64,000 bases of DNA from Bog-159 sp963709155 (GTDB lineage: Bacteria; Acidobacteriota; Terriglobia; Bryobacterales; Bryobacteraceae), in contig CAVPVD010000010.1 in NCBI GenBank assembly GCA_963709155.1, positions 558,001-622,000 of the forward strand. Direction: 5' to 3'. The notes beneath the pieces are model-generated. The model had not been told where the DNA came from, did not search any database, and saw only the letters and a list, made by a program, of their open reading frames with translations. Shown here piece after piece: positions 1 to 8,047 of the stretch. Position 1 is the stretch's first letter; the number at the start of each line of letters is the position of its first letter. The position numbers and the translations under genes are program-made.

Positions 1-1
1 A

Positions 2-499
2 TCAGAATAGGAGTACCTGCCGGGATTGAGCGGTGAACGTCACCCCGGAAAACTGCATGCCATGGGTTCCGGGCACGAACATCATCAGCATGGAAGTGAA
101 ATTGTACGACCCCGAAATGACGATGTCCGATCCCGCCGCATTGCCGCCCGCGGGCGGCCATATAGTGCTGCTGCTGGTGCAGGAGCTTAAAGGATTGCAG
201 GACACGCTACCCGCGTTGGAGGTCAGCGTGACATTCAGCGCCGCTGCGGGCATGCCAATGGCGTAACCGGAAATGGTAGTGGCGATCTGGCCGACAGTCA
301 TCGCGCATCCGCTTCCCGCGCAGCCCGCCCCGCGCGTGGCCGCGGCCCGGCAGGCTCCTTTGACCGCCTGGGCCAGGCTGTGATAGTCCCACATGCCGCG
401 GCAGATCTCGACGATAGAGACCTGGATAAACACCAGCGGGATGGCCACCAGCGTGAACTCGATAATGGCGTTGCCTCTTCTCGGCCGGCAGGTGCGCAT
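2..499 (-). CDS. TadE-like pseudopilin
   Basis: A 165-residue protein with the layout of TadE/TadG-family minor pilins: a short basic N-terminus (MRTCRPRRGN), a Glu at the start of one hydrophobic segment (AIIEFTLVAIPLVF, about residues 11-30), and a Cys- and Gly-rich extracellular part. TadE-type proteins are small pseudopilins cut by a type IVc prepilin peptidase and assembled with Flp/Tad pili. It lies one base after a second TadE-like gene on the same strand, so the two are probably co-transcribed. The rest of any tad cluster would lie beyond the left edge of the window. The stop codon is at 2-4, so the gene is complete. The family call rests on the N-terminal motif only. Confidence 0.75.
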   Translation of the reverse strand: MRTCRPRRGNAIIEFTLVAIPLVFIQVSIVEICRGMWDYHSLAQAVKGACRAAATRGAGCAGSGCAMTVGQIATTISGYAIGMPAAALNVTLTSNAGSVSCNPLSSCTSSSTIWPPAGGNAAGSDIVISGSYNFTSMLMMFVPGTHGMQFSGVTFTAQSRQVLLF

Positions 500-500
500 A

Positions 501-944
501 TCAATTTCGAATCGGCATTTCGACGGTCCGGGTGATGGAGAGCGAGCCGGCCATCAATCCGGGCAGGGGAATCAGTTGCATCGTATTATAGGTGACCGAC
601 ACTTGGACGGTGTTCATGTTCCCGGCGCCCGGCGTCTTCGCGGTCACAGCGACCGTGACCGGAGTACCGGTGCATGTGTTGACGCCCGTACCGACACCCG
701 GCGCGTCTACCAGTTCGCCCAACGCGTAAGGACAGACCTGCGACACGATGCTGCCGCTTTCGGCGACGGTAAGGGATTGGGCGGCGTACATGGCGGCCGA
801 GCGGGCGGCATTCTGGGTCGATATCAGCGCATACGCGAAGATGCCGAAGTTGAATGCCGCCACAAAGGAGAAAACAACCCACGGAACCAGCAGCGTCACT
901 TCTATTACGGCCTGGCCGGATTGGCGTTTACGCGACGCCGTCAC
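501..944 (-). CDS. TadE-like pseudopilin
   Basis: A 147-residue protein starting MTASRKRQSGQAVIE followed by a hydrophobic helix (VTLLVPWVVFSFVAAFNFG). This is the basic-GQAxxE-helix signature of TadE/TadG pseudopilins. The C-terminal part is Ser/Thr/Val-rich and probably periplasmic or extracellular. It precedes the neighbouring TadE-like gene by a single base, a typical paired tadE/tadF arrangement. Its role as a minor pilin or assembly component of a Tad pilus is inferred from the family. Confidence 0.75.
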   Translation of the reverse strand: MTASRKRQSGQAVIEVTLLVPWVVFSFVAAFNFGIFAYALISTQNAARSAAMYAAQSLTVAESGSIVSQVCPYALGELVDAPGVGTGVNTCTGTPVTVAVTAKTPGAGNMNTVQVSVTYNTMQLIPLPGLMAGSLSITRTVEMPIRN

Positions 945-1004
945 AATGAACTCCTCAGCGTCTTATCGGCAGAAAGCGGGAAATGCGCTATGGGGCGGCC
1001 GGCT

Positions 1005-1808
1005 TTAAGATTGCAGGAAGATTTCCGCGCAGACGGCGTCCCAATCGGCTGCGGGGTAGGCGGCGGCGATATCGTCCAGGGGCACACCGCCATCGGCCAT
1101 GGTCGGCGCCTGGCTGGCGGGGGCCAGAGAGGATTGCAGGCGCTCCATTTCGCGGGCGATCCAGGGGCGGATCTCGGCGCCGCGCAGGAGATGGCGGGCG
1201 TCCAGTTGACCGCCGTCCGGTTTTACTTTCAGATACCAGCCGTCTCGCGCGCTACCCGTGGCCAGCACCTCGCCATCGAGCGGCGAGAGAATCCGAACAT
1301 CCGCGGAGCGCTTGCGCACGTGCCAGGCGGTTCCATTGGTTTGGAGGTGCGCACCGACGGCGGGAAGTTCGATGGCGTCGGGGCCGGCGACCAGGCGCGC
1401 GCCCAGCGGGTCGAGCCCTACCGTGACAGTGCCATCGGGCTCGGGATGCGCCCAGGCATGGCCGCGATGGTAAAAGCGGTCGAGGGGGAAATCCAAGCCA
1501 ACCACCTCGGCTTCGTGCGGCTGAGGCGCGGCGTCCGCAGGCCGCTTGGCGAGCAGCGCGGCGTGCTTCTGGCACTCGCGGCAGTCAAAGGCCCTGTCGC
1601 AGATGCGCGAGGGGAACTCGCCTGTAAATTGATGGCGGCAGGCGCGTTCGCTGGCCGACAGGTCGGGAAAGGTCTGCTGCCAGCAGATGGCTTCGGCGCG
1701 GCGGGCGCGGAAATCCCTGGCCGCGCGGAAGAGGGATAGGGCGACGGTGGTGGAAACGACCGCCAGCACGGTGTAAAAGAGGCCGAGAAAGATGATGTGG
1801 CTTAGCAT
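1005..1808 (-). CDS. Membrane-anchored glycine-cleavage H-protein-fold protein
   Basis: A 267-residue protein with one N-terminal transmembrane helix (about residues 5-25), a Cys-containing linker (CRHQF, CDRAFDCREC) and a GcvH-like domain (about 110-200). The domain shows the HRGHAWAHPEPDGTVTVGLD strand pattern and an SPLDGEVLATG turn. In true GcvH the lipoyl lysine lies eight residues before the Pro of this turn. Here that residue is Ser, so lipoylation looks unlikely. A TMADGG motif follows near the C-terminus. It is the last gene of the redox operon and overlaps the NrfD gene by 7 bases. H-protein-like partners occur beside respiratory oxidoreductases in other bacteria; a structural or electron-transfer accessory role is inference. 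Confidence 0.7.
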   Translation of the reverse strand: MLSHIIFLGLFYTVLAVVSTTVALSLFRAARDFRARRAEAICWQQTFPDLSASERACRHQFTGEFPSRICDRAFDCRECQKHAALLAKRPADAAPQPHEAEVVGLDFPLDRFYHRGHAWAHPEPDGTVTVGLDPLGARLVAGPDAIELPAVGAHLQTNGTAWHVRKRSADVRILSPLDGEVLATGSARDGWYLKVKPDGGQLDARHLLRGAEIRPWIAREMERLQSSLAPASQAPTMADGGVPLDDIAAAYPAADWDAVCAEIFLQS

Positions 1809-3076
1809 GACAGATCCTTTTCCTGCGGAAAGAGCGTCAGATAACGGAACGAGAATGAATAGATGAGGACACCGTAGGCCACCACGGCGAGGAAGGTGGC
1901 GGTTTCCTGCCAGCTTGGCAGGTAGGACATGAAGGGATCGAAGGGCAGCGTGGGCAGGGCCAAGGTCTGAATGGTGAACACGAAACGGTTCATGGCAATT
2001 CCCATGCAGACCAGGGTGGCTGCGAAGATAAGCCAGCCCGTACTTTCACGCAACTTGCGGCGCAGCAGAATCAAGGCGGGCAACAAACCGAAAGCCACGA
2101 TTTCGGCGAACAGGATCCATTCGCCGAAGGGTTTCCAGGCATAAAACTGTTGCGCCGCGAACCCGCGCGCCGGGGAGGTGCTGTTGATCCAGACCAGCGT
2201 ATCGATGGACTTCAGCAGAATGTAGGGAAGTAGCAGAAAGCCAGAGATGCGGCCAAGCAGCGGCAGCACTTCGGGACGTACCAGGCGCTTGCCGGAGATC
2301 TTTGAAACCAGCCAGGTCGTGAGCAGAATGAAAGCGGGTCCGGCGGCCGCGGCCGAGAGGATGAAAAGGAAAAACGTGGAAGGCCAGATGCCGAACCCTT
2401 CCCGGAAAGCGAACGGGCGCCCGCGCAGCACGCCGTACAATCCGCCCAGGGAGCCCTGATGGAAGAACGAGAGGAACGTGCCTACTCCGGCCAGCACAGG
2501 CATCAGCTTGTGCAGTTCAAACTCAAACACCAGGAACGACGGGACCTGGCGCAGCTTGCGGTTCTTCAAAACGATGGGAATGTACTCGATGAATAAGACG
2601 GTGAGATAGCAGCTAATACAGAACGTCACTTCGGTCAGCATGGAGTGGACATTGGGGTGCCAGAAGGTGAACCAGAAGCGCAGCGGCTGGCCCACATCCA
2701 CCAGGAGCGCCGCAACCGCGCCGCTATAGCAGATGAAGCCGATCACCACCGCGCTGTTGATGACCGCCTTCAGTTCGCTCTTCTTGAGGATATAGAGCAG
2801 GAAGCCGGTGAAAAAAGCGCCCGCGCCAAGCGCGATCACGGTGAGATCGAGAAAAATCCAAAGGCCGAAGGCAAACCGGTTATCCATATTGGTCTGGTTG
2901 AGTCCCTTGATCAGGCATAGCCCGGCGGCGTACAGGCCAAAGGCGAGCAGCGCGGCCCAGGGCAGAATCCAGAACAGGAACTGGCGCGGCGTGGAACGGC
3001 GGACGCCGCGGGGCATGAGTCGGGTGTCGAAGCTTGAAGCCGGGCTTGGAGCAGGGCTGGTCGCAAGACTAGGCAT
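1802..3076 (-). CDS. NrfD-like quinone-reactive membrane subunit
   Basis: A 424-residue polytopic membrane protein of the NrfD/PsrC/QrcD family with about 8-10 hydrophobic helices. In Psr, Qrc and Act complexes this subunit binds (mena)quinone and exchanges electrons with the adjacent four-cluster ferredoxin. The start chosen (ATGCCTAG, 3076) overlaps the end of the iron-sulfur gene by 8 bases, giving translational coupling. A longer reading to 3190 would extend the N-terminus over the upstream gene and has no family support. The gene sits between the iron-sulfur subunit and an H-protein-like gene. Function is known from family and context; the direction of electron flow is not. Confidence 0.88.
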   Translation of the reverse strand: MPSLATSPAPSPASSFDTRLMPRGVRRSTPRQFLFWILPWAALLAFGLYAAGLCLIKGLNQTNMDNRFAFGLWIFLDLTVIALGAGAFFTGFLLYILKKSELKAVINSAVVIGFICYSGAVAALLVDVGQPLRFWFTFWHPNVHSMLTEVTFCISCYLTVLFIEYIPIVLKNRKLRQVPSFLVFEFELHKLMPVLAGVGTFLSFFHQGSLGGLYGVLRGRPFAFREGFGIWPSTFFLFILSAAAAGPAFILLTTWLVSKISGKRLVRPEVLPLLGRISGFLLLPYILLKSIDTLVWINSTSPARGFAAQQFYAWKPFGEWILFAEIVAFGLLPALILLRRKLRESTGWLIFAATLVCMGIAMNRFVFTIQTLALPTLPFDPFMSYLPSWQETATFLAVVAYGVLIYSFSFRYLTLFPQEKDLSC

Positions 3077-3830
3077 GCAGGAGATCCTTTCGCGGTTGCG
3101 TGGCGGCTTGACGAACCCAGGGGCGCGTGGTGCGGTAGTAAATCTTCGGCTCAGTGCCCAGCTTTTCGAGGATGCGGAAAGAATTGCCATCCCGCGACAA
3201 GCGGGCGACTTCGCTGCCGGGATCGTTCAGGTCACCGAAGACGATGGCGGCAGCCGGGCAGGATTCCACGCAGGCGGGCTGGTATTCGCCGGGCTGCAAC
3301 TCGCGTCGTCCTTCGACGGCGGCGCGGGCGCGCGCGGCATGCAGGCGGCCATGGCAGAAGTTGCATTTCTCGACGACGCCGCGCATGCGCGTAGACACGT
3401 CCGGGTTGAGAGTCTTTTCCATCCCGGCAGGCCATTGCGGATCCCACCAGTTGAAGTAGCGGGCGTGGTAGGGGCACGCCGTCATGCAGTAGCGGCACCC
3501 CAGGCAGCGCTGCGGCATCTGGTCGACGATGCCGGTAGCGGGATCGACTTCGACGGCCTCCTGCGGGCAGACGGCGGCGCAAGGCGTTTCATTGCCGCAC
3601 TGCTGGCAGAGGATGGGGATAAAGGCGGCGCGGGTATCGGGAAACGACGCGCCGTTGGATATCTGGTAGACGCGCATCCAGGTGATGCCGGTGCGCGGGG
3701 TGGCCTCGGGGCGCGCGGGCGGAACATTGTTCTCCACCGCGCAGGCGATCATGCAAGCGCCGCAGCCGGTGCAGCGGTCGAGGTCGATGGCCATGCCGTA
3801 ACGGGCCGGCTTAGAGGTAATTGGGGTCAT
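3069..3830 (-). CDS. 4x[4Fe-4S] ferredoxin subunit (DmsB/PsrB/QrcC-like)
   Basis: A 253-residue protein with four cysteine clusters typical of the DmsB/PsrB/NrfC electron-transfer subunit: CTGCGACMIAC near residue 20, CQQCGNETPCAAVC, CLGCRYCMTAC, and a last set with CNFCHGRL and CVESC. It should pass electrons between the NrfD quinone site and the molybdopterin or cytochrome subunit outside the membrane. The protein has no signal peptide of its own and is probably co-exported with the Tat substrate encoded just upstream (3-base gap). It overlaps the NrfD gene by 8 bases. Confidence 0.9.
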   Translation of the reverse strand: MTPITSKPARYGMAIDLDRCTGCGACMIACAVENNVPPARPEATPRTGITWMRVYQISNGASFPDTRAAFIPILCQQCGNETPCAAVCPQEAVEVDPATGIVDQMPQRCLGCRYCMTACPYHARYFNWWDPQWPAGMEKTLNPDVSTRMRGVVEKCNFCHGRLHAARARAAVEGRRELQPGEYQPACVESCPAAAIVFGDLNDPGSEVARLSRDGNSFRILEKLGTEPKIYYRTTRPWVRQAATQPRKDLLHA

Positions 3831-3833
3831 AGG

Positions 3834-5636
3834 TCAGGCCCTCCTGATGCTGGCGGTGGTGCCGCCAGGCGGAACAATGTGCCCAACCCTGGTCATTTCG
3901 ATGACGCCGGGCATCACCGCCGCGTCGAAGATCACCTGAAGATCGACGGCCGCGGCGGGGCTCTTCACGATCGCGCGGCAGCCATCCGCGAGGCCGTGGT
4001 CGCGGCCGGTGTTGGGGTGGACCGCGGCGGCGTTGGCCGGCCGCCGCAGACCGGATTCCCGATAGAGCTTGCTCATGAGGGGGGAAGCATGCGGCAGCGG
4101 AGTTTCGGCGGCAACCAGGATCAGGGGATATTCGGGAGAGGGTCGTGCGGGGCCTACGCGACCCGGCCCAAATGAAACTCCGGCCTGGAGATCCGCCCCC
4201 CGAGCCTTACCGGGTGGAAGCGGATCGTCCAGCCAGACCGCGCCCGACAGCATGGTTTTCCAGAGATCTTCGCTGGAGGCCACGTCTGAAACGCGCTTGG
4301 ATTTCGCGTCCGCATAGGTGAAAAGTGAGCCGCGGCCATCCTTCTTGATGGCGGCTACGCGCTGCTTCAGAATATCGGAATAGGTGGAAGTATCGTGCGC
4401 CAGCCGCAGTACGAATTCGGCGGGAGGGGTACGGCCCGGCGGTGCGGCGAGCAGGGCCGGGGATAGGCTGAAGCCACCAACGACCGAACCAGCGGGTGTT
4501 GGCGCTTCATCCAGGGACTCCAGGTACATGGGGGCCGGGATCACGTAGTCGGCATGCCGGGCGGAGGCGTCGAGCCAGGGAGTGAGCGCAACCACAACGG
4601 GATTGTGTGGGACGAGCTTGCGCCGTATCAGATCCCATGGCAGCGGCTCCGCGGCGGCGCCTTCTTCGACCAGCAGAACGCGGATGGAGCTATCGGACAC
4701 GGCGGCGAGTTCGGTGGCTGGGGTAAAATCGCGCCGGGGAAGATATCCACCGGGCTTGCCGGCATTGGCGAGAACCGTGTTGAGGCGGGCGACGGATGGT
4801 CCCTCGCCGACCGCGATGGCCGGCTGGTTGTGCAGCAGTATACGGGCAACCGCGGCCGCCTGCGTATCGGCGGACCCGCCCTGCAGCGCACGGATAACCT
4901 CCACGGCGAAGATCTCTTCCGTGCCGGGTAGAAGCGGCACCCAGAGATCGGCCAGCGATGCCGTGCGGGAATAGGCAGCTTCGACTTGAATCAACTGGAA
5001 GTGGCCGCGGCCGGCGAGCACGCGTCCGGGGCAGAGCCAGCCGTCGAGAACAGGCGCGCCGAAACTGAGAATGGCGCGCGTGTTTTCGAGGTCGATGCCA
5101 AAGGGGCCGAGGGGCTGGGAATTTGGGGCCGCGAGGTGGATCCCATTGGGGAGTCCCGCTAAAAAGCGGCGATAAACGAGCGATGCGGCGCGCCCCGGGC
5201 GGGGATCCAGAATGGCCACGGATTCGCGCGCGCCACATGCGGCGACGGCCGCGGATACGTCCGCCAGGGCCCGTTCGAGGGCGGCCGGTTTGTTGTGGGC
5301 GAGCGGCCCGGTGACGCGGTCGCGGCAGAATGCGAAATGATGCCCCACTAGCCCAATCGGACAGAGCACGCCGCGGCTGTTCGGGTGCCCGGGAACGCCG
5401 GCCAGGCTGACGGGTTGATCGCCAACGCAGCGTGCGCGTACACCGCATCCCGCCGGGCAAAGCGTGCAGGTAGTGTAGCGCGTACGGATTTCGCCCTGCG
5501 CCGGCTGGGGCACGCCGGGCCAATTTTCGGAAAGCAGCGAAGTATCGCGCAGCAGTTTCCACGGCACCGGCGTGAGCGCCAGCCCAACGGCCGATCCGCC
5601 CGTGAATGTCAGAAGATCGCGTCGTGTGAATCCCAT
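3834..5636 (-). CDS. Molybdopterin oxidoreductase family subunit, Tat-exported
   Basis: A 600-residue protein with a twin-arginine signal (MGFTRRDLLTFTGGSAVGLA) and an N-terminal [4Fe-4S] motif, CTLCPAGCGVRARC followed by GVLCP, as in the molybdopterin oxidoreductase family. At 600 residues it is short for a catalytic DMSO-reductase-family enzyme and closer to QrcB-type subunits, which have lost the molybdenum cofactor. I cannot tell by eye whether cofactor binding survives. It lies between the pentahaem cytochrome and the iron-sulfur gene, matching the Qrc order A-B-C-D. Probable role: periplasmic scaffold or catalytic subunit of a menaquinol:cytochrome oxidoreductase. Confidence 0.8.
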   Translation of the reverse strand: MGFTRRDLLTFTGGSAVGLALTPVPWKLLRDTSLLSENWPGVPQPAQGEIRTRYTTCTLCPAGCGVRARCVGDQPVSLAGVPGHPNSRGVLCPIGLVGHHFAFCRDRVTGPLAHNKPAALERALADVSAAVAACGARESVAILDPRPGRAASLVYRRFLAGLPNGIHLAAPNSQPLGPFGIDLENTRAILSFGAPVLDGWLCPGRVLAGRGHFQLIQVEAAYSRTASLADLWVPLLPGTEEIFAVEVIRALQGGSADTQAAAVARILLHNQPAIAVGEGPSVARLNTVLANAGKPGGYLPRRDFTPATELAAVSDSSIRVLLVEEGAAAEPLPWDLIRRKLVPHNPVVVALTPWLDASARHADYVIPAPMYLESLDEAPTPAGSVVGGFSLSPALLAAPPGRTPPAEFVLRLAHDTSTYSDILKQRVAAIKKDGRGSLFTYADAKSKRVSDVASSEDLWKTMLSGAVWLDDPLPPGKARGADLQAGVSFGPGRVGPARPSPEYPLILVAAETPLPHASPLMSKLYRESGLRRPANAAAVHPNTGRDHGLADGCRAIVKSPAAAVDLQVIFDAAVMPGVIEMTRVGHIVPPGGTTASIRRA

Positions 5637-5643
5637 AAATTCC

Positions 5644-6195
5644 TCACTTGTGGCAGGTCAGGCAACTGTTCGACGCGCCGCGTTGGGCGTGGCAGTTCTC
5701 GCAGGCATCCATATTTTGAAACTGCCGCGACCCGCTGTAGCCGCTGATACGCTCCACCCGGACCGGGGCCAGCGTATCGCTGTCGCCTTGCGCGCCATGG
5801 CACTCGCGGCAGGCGATGTGAGCCAGTTTTATGTGTGCCGCGTGCGAGAAGGACACATTCTGGGGCTGATCCGCATAGACCTGCCAGGGAATCTCGCGGC
5901 TAGGGGTCACATAGCGGTCGATGAAGCGCTTTTCTTCGGCGGAGGCGCCCATCGCCGCCGCGTGGCAGCCGGAGCACTTGTCCAGCGCGGGGACTCCGGC
6001 GAATGTGCCGTCCTCGCGCAGGGCGTGGCAGTCCTCGCATTTGGCGCCGGCTTTGTCCGCATGGATCTTGTGACTGAATGCCACGGGTTGCGCCGCGCTG
6101 CGGAACATCAGCAGCGGAAAACCGCGCCAGCCGATGGCCAGGACCGCCAGGAATCCGGCGAGAAAGATCGCTTTGCCGCGATGACTTTGAAGCAT
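5644..6195 (-). CDS. Pentahaem c-type cytochrome (QrcA/ActA-like)
   Basis: A 183-residue protein with an N-terminal hydrophobic anchor (about residues 8-28) and five CxxCH haem motifs: CEDCH, CSGCH, CRECH, CENCH and CLTCH. Two FSHxxH segments (FSHKIH, FSHAAH) supply likely distal histidines, the pattern of cytochrome c7/c3-type proteins. The start at 6195 lies two bases after the stop of the upstream gene and gives a clean membrane anchor. A much longer reading to 6825 would be antisense-like, low-complexity sequence. ActA is also pentahaem, while QrcA has six haems. The role is electron transfer at the periplasmic face of the complex. Confidence 0.88.
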   Translation of the reverse strand: MLQSHRGKAIFLAGFLAVLAIGWRGFPLLMFRSAAQPVAFSHKIHADKAGAKCEDCHALREDGTFAGVPALDKCSGCHAAAMGASAEEKRFIDRYVTPSREIPWQVYADQPQNVSFSHAAHIKLAHIACRECHGAQGDSDTLAPVRVERISGYSGSRQFQNMDACENCHAQRGASNSCLTCHK

Positions 6196-6197
6196 AA

Positions 6198-7106
6198 TCA
6201 AATCCGTTGCCCGGTATCCATGAAGAATTCGTGGAACAGACGCAGAGTTTCCTCGTGGCTGAGATGCTGGAGGACGTCCGGGCTGAAGACGCCGCCGTCG
6301 TTCATCAGGCTCGCGCCGCGGCGCGAGATCCAGCAGTCGGCGAGAAAGGCCGACATGCGGCCGATTTCCCGTTCGATCCATGGAAGGGCGGCTTCGCCCT
6401 GCGTCAGGCCGGAGGTCGCGGGGGGCTGGCCGGGCAGTTGCACGCCCTGAAACAGCCAACCCATTCCATAAGGGTCGGCGGTGAGTTTGGCGGGGTTCGC
6501 GCGTAAATACAGGTTGGATGCGGTGAGCAGAATGGAGTTGGGGAAGACCACTTCCAGATCGATGCCGCGCACCGTAAGTACCGCGCTGGGACGATGCACG
6601 CCGGTCTGTTTCAGAAACGTGATCCGTTCTACCGTGCCCAGGGCGCGGGTGAGGAAGGCGTCCAATCCGAGGTGGCAGGAGCCGCCGTTTGCCGCGTCCA
6701 GCCACATGTGGTTGGCGGAGTAGTGCAGCCAGTTGGGGACCAGGATACCGCCCACCGAACCTTCGCGCTTTCCCGCCGCGGCGTGGCCGGTGGGCGGATT
6801 CGCTGTGCCCAGGTACACGTCGCAATAGCGGTAAGAGTCACCCCCGCACCGGCTCAGCAGCGGTTCGCTATACGGGATAAATCGCGAGACGGTGGAAGCC
6901 GCGCAATATTGCGCGAGCGACTCGCGCAGGTACGGGCATTGCGTGTTTTCGGAGTCCTCCGCGAAGCGCCCGTATACGGCACACTGCTTATAGCGCGGCG
7001 ATGAGCAGGTTTCTTGCGCGACATGGCCGGCGATCCGGATCATTTTCCGGATGGAGGATTTGTCGCAGTACTTGACGCGCGCTTCCTTTAAGAAGGGACA
7101 GTTCAT
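6198..7106 (-). CDS. Duplicated four-Cys module plus H-protein-fold protein
   Basis: A 302-residue protein. The N-terminal part (about residues 1-115) holds two copies of a four-cysteine module, C-x10-C-x18/19-C-x7-C; the first starts NCPFLKEARVKYC, the second QCPYLRESLAQYC, and they end in CAVY and CDVY. The second half resembles the glycine-cleavage H protein (HYSANHMWLDAANG, then a hydrophobic strand and FPNSILLTAS). The residue equivalent to the lipoyl lysine is Gly. An LMNDGG motif follows. The gene overlaps the upstream small membrane protein by ATGA and precedes the cytochrome by two bases. The Cys modules may bind metal or Fe-S clusters; that is inference. Confidence 0.65.
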   Translation of the reverse strand: MNCPFLKEARVKYCDKSSIRKMIRIAGHVAQETCSSPRYKQCAVYGRFAEDSENTQCPYLRESLAQYCAASTVSRFIPYSEPLLSRCGGDSYRYCDVYLGTANPPTGHAAAGKREGSVGGILVPNWLHYSANHMWLDAANGGSCHLGLDAFLTRALGTVERITFLKQTGVHRPSAVLTVRGIDLEVVFPNSILLTASNLYLRANPAKLTADPYGMGWLFQGVQLPGQPPATSGLTQGEAALPWIEREIGRMSAFLADCWISRRGASLMNDGGVFSPDVLQHLSHEETLRLFHEFFMDTGQRI

Positions 7107-7360
7107 GAGTTGCGTTTCTCGCCGCCATCCGCCATGGTGATGCCCAGATTCGGGGAGCCGAATGCATGATCGTCATTGAGCAAGCGCATGTCGCGATCGA
7201 GCTCGGCGTCGATGAGGTGACGCTTGCGTGCGCGAGAGATGAACTCGTGCGCGATACCGCCGAGCATGATCAAGGCGCATAGCAGGACCACGACGCCGAG
7301 GGCGATATTGGTAATGTTGAGCCAGGTACTATCCGGATCGCTAAAATTCAAGAGGGACAC
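7103..7360 (-). CDS. Small single-helix membrane protein of the redox operon
   Basis: An 85-residue protein with one central transmembrane helix (NIALGVVVLLCALIMLGGIA) and a charged C-terminus ending in TMADGGEKRNS. The GTG start at 7360 is chosen because a GGCGGAGG ribosome-binding site lies six bases upstream; an in-frame GTG at 7387 is the alternative. It is the first gene of the operon and overlaps the next by ATGA. The TMADGG motif recurs in the last gene of the operon, and a variant (LMNDGG) occurs in the second. I do not recognise a named family. A small structural subunit of the complex is a reasonable guess. Confidence 0.65.
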   Translation of the reverse strand: MSLLNFSDPDSTWLNITNIALGVVVLLCALIMLGGIAHEFISRARKRHLIDAELDRDMRLLNDDHAFGSPNLGITMADGGEKRNS

Positions 7361-7514
7361 AAATTGCCTCCGCCGGGCTGAGTGCACGCCGGTGGCCTAG
7401 GTGTATCTGATTGAAAATAAGGACTCGCGAGCGAGGCGGCACAAGCCCGCTGCCGGATTACCAGACAACGAAGTCTTGATATCCGGCATGGCGGAAGGGG
7501 CCCAGGCGCGACCC

Positions 7515-7985
7515 TCAGAAGGTTTTTACGAAAGGGGTGGCATTGATCGTGACTCTGGGATGATCGCGTTGATTCGCGACTTCAATACTGGCTTCGAAGA
7601 TCTTCCGCGACATGCCATCCTTGAGTGCGTCCACACGGTATTGGATCTCCTTAAGACGGAGCGTGCGAGGATGCGTTTCCGTCGTCGTTGTGAGCCATAA
7701 CTCCGTATCCGGCGGTTTGAGCTCGACCAGTTCACGCAAGTAGCGCTCGATTCCGAGGCGCTGGAACTGTTGATTTACTTCTTCAGGCGCATAGCGAATG
7801 GCGTTGGGACTTTCGCTGCCCGTCCCGCTGCCCTGGCTGTGGGAACGCTGCCAGCCGGCCAACCCCACTTCGATACCGGGGAACATCTGGCGTTCGAAAC
7901 CTTGCCGTCCGGGGGCCGGCTGCAGACGGCTCTGGATGACGGTAGCTCCGAAGGCATCCTTGAAGGTGCGCTCACTGAATTGCAT
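7515..7985 (-). CDS. Stand-alone protein resembling polymorphic toxin type 4 domain
   Basis: A 156-residue soluble protein without signal peptide. The start at 7985 has an AGGAGG ribosome-binding site five bases upstream. The core (about residues 40-130) contains GWQRSHSQG, a short Gly/Ser stretch, YAPEEVNQQFQRLGIERYL and LRLKEIQYRVD. This is reminiscent of the C-terminal polymorphic toxin type 4 domain of some secreted toxins, where a conserved His and an APEEVN-like motif recur. No delivery domain, immunity gene or RHS repeat is adjacent. The resemblance is from memory and unverified, so the gene is best treated as a conserved unknown with a possible toxin fold. It converges on the start of the redox operon. 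Confidence 0.45.
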   Translation of the reverse strand: MQFSERTFKDAFGATVIQSRLQPAPGRQGFERQMFPGIEVGLAGWQRSHSQGSGTGSESPNAIRYAPEEVNQQFQRLGIERYLRELVELKPPDTELWLTTTTETHPRTLRLKEIQYRVDALKDGMSRKIFEASIEVANQRDHPRVTINATPFVKTF

Positions 7986-8047
7986 AGACCCTCCTTTTGA
8001 GTCGCGAAAGTTATCTATTATAGCCGCCAAAGCCTTAAGCTGGAGTT

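Noticed and set aside
393..1739. Long plus-strand open frame of 448 codons opposite the TadE and H-protein-like genes
   Set aside because: It is antisense to three genes with clear motifs and has the Arg/Gly/Ala-rich composition of a high-GC shadow.
2808..4175. Long plus-strand open frame opposite the NrfD, iron-sulfur and molybdopterin genes
   Set aside because: The minus strand carries obvious cysteine clusters and helices; this frame has no recognisable domain.
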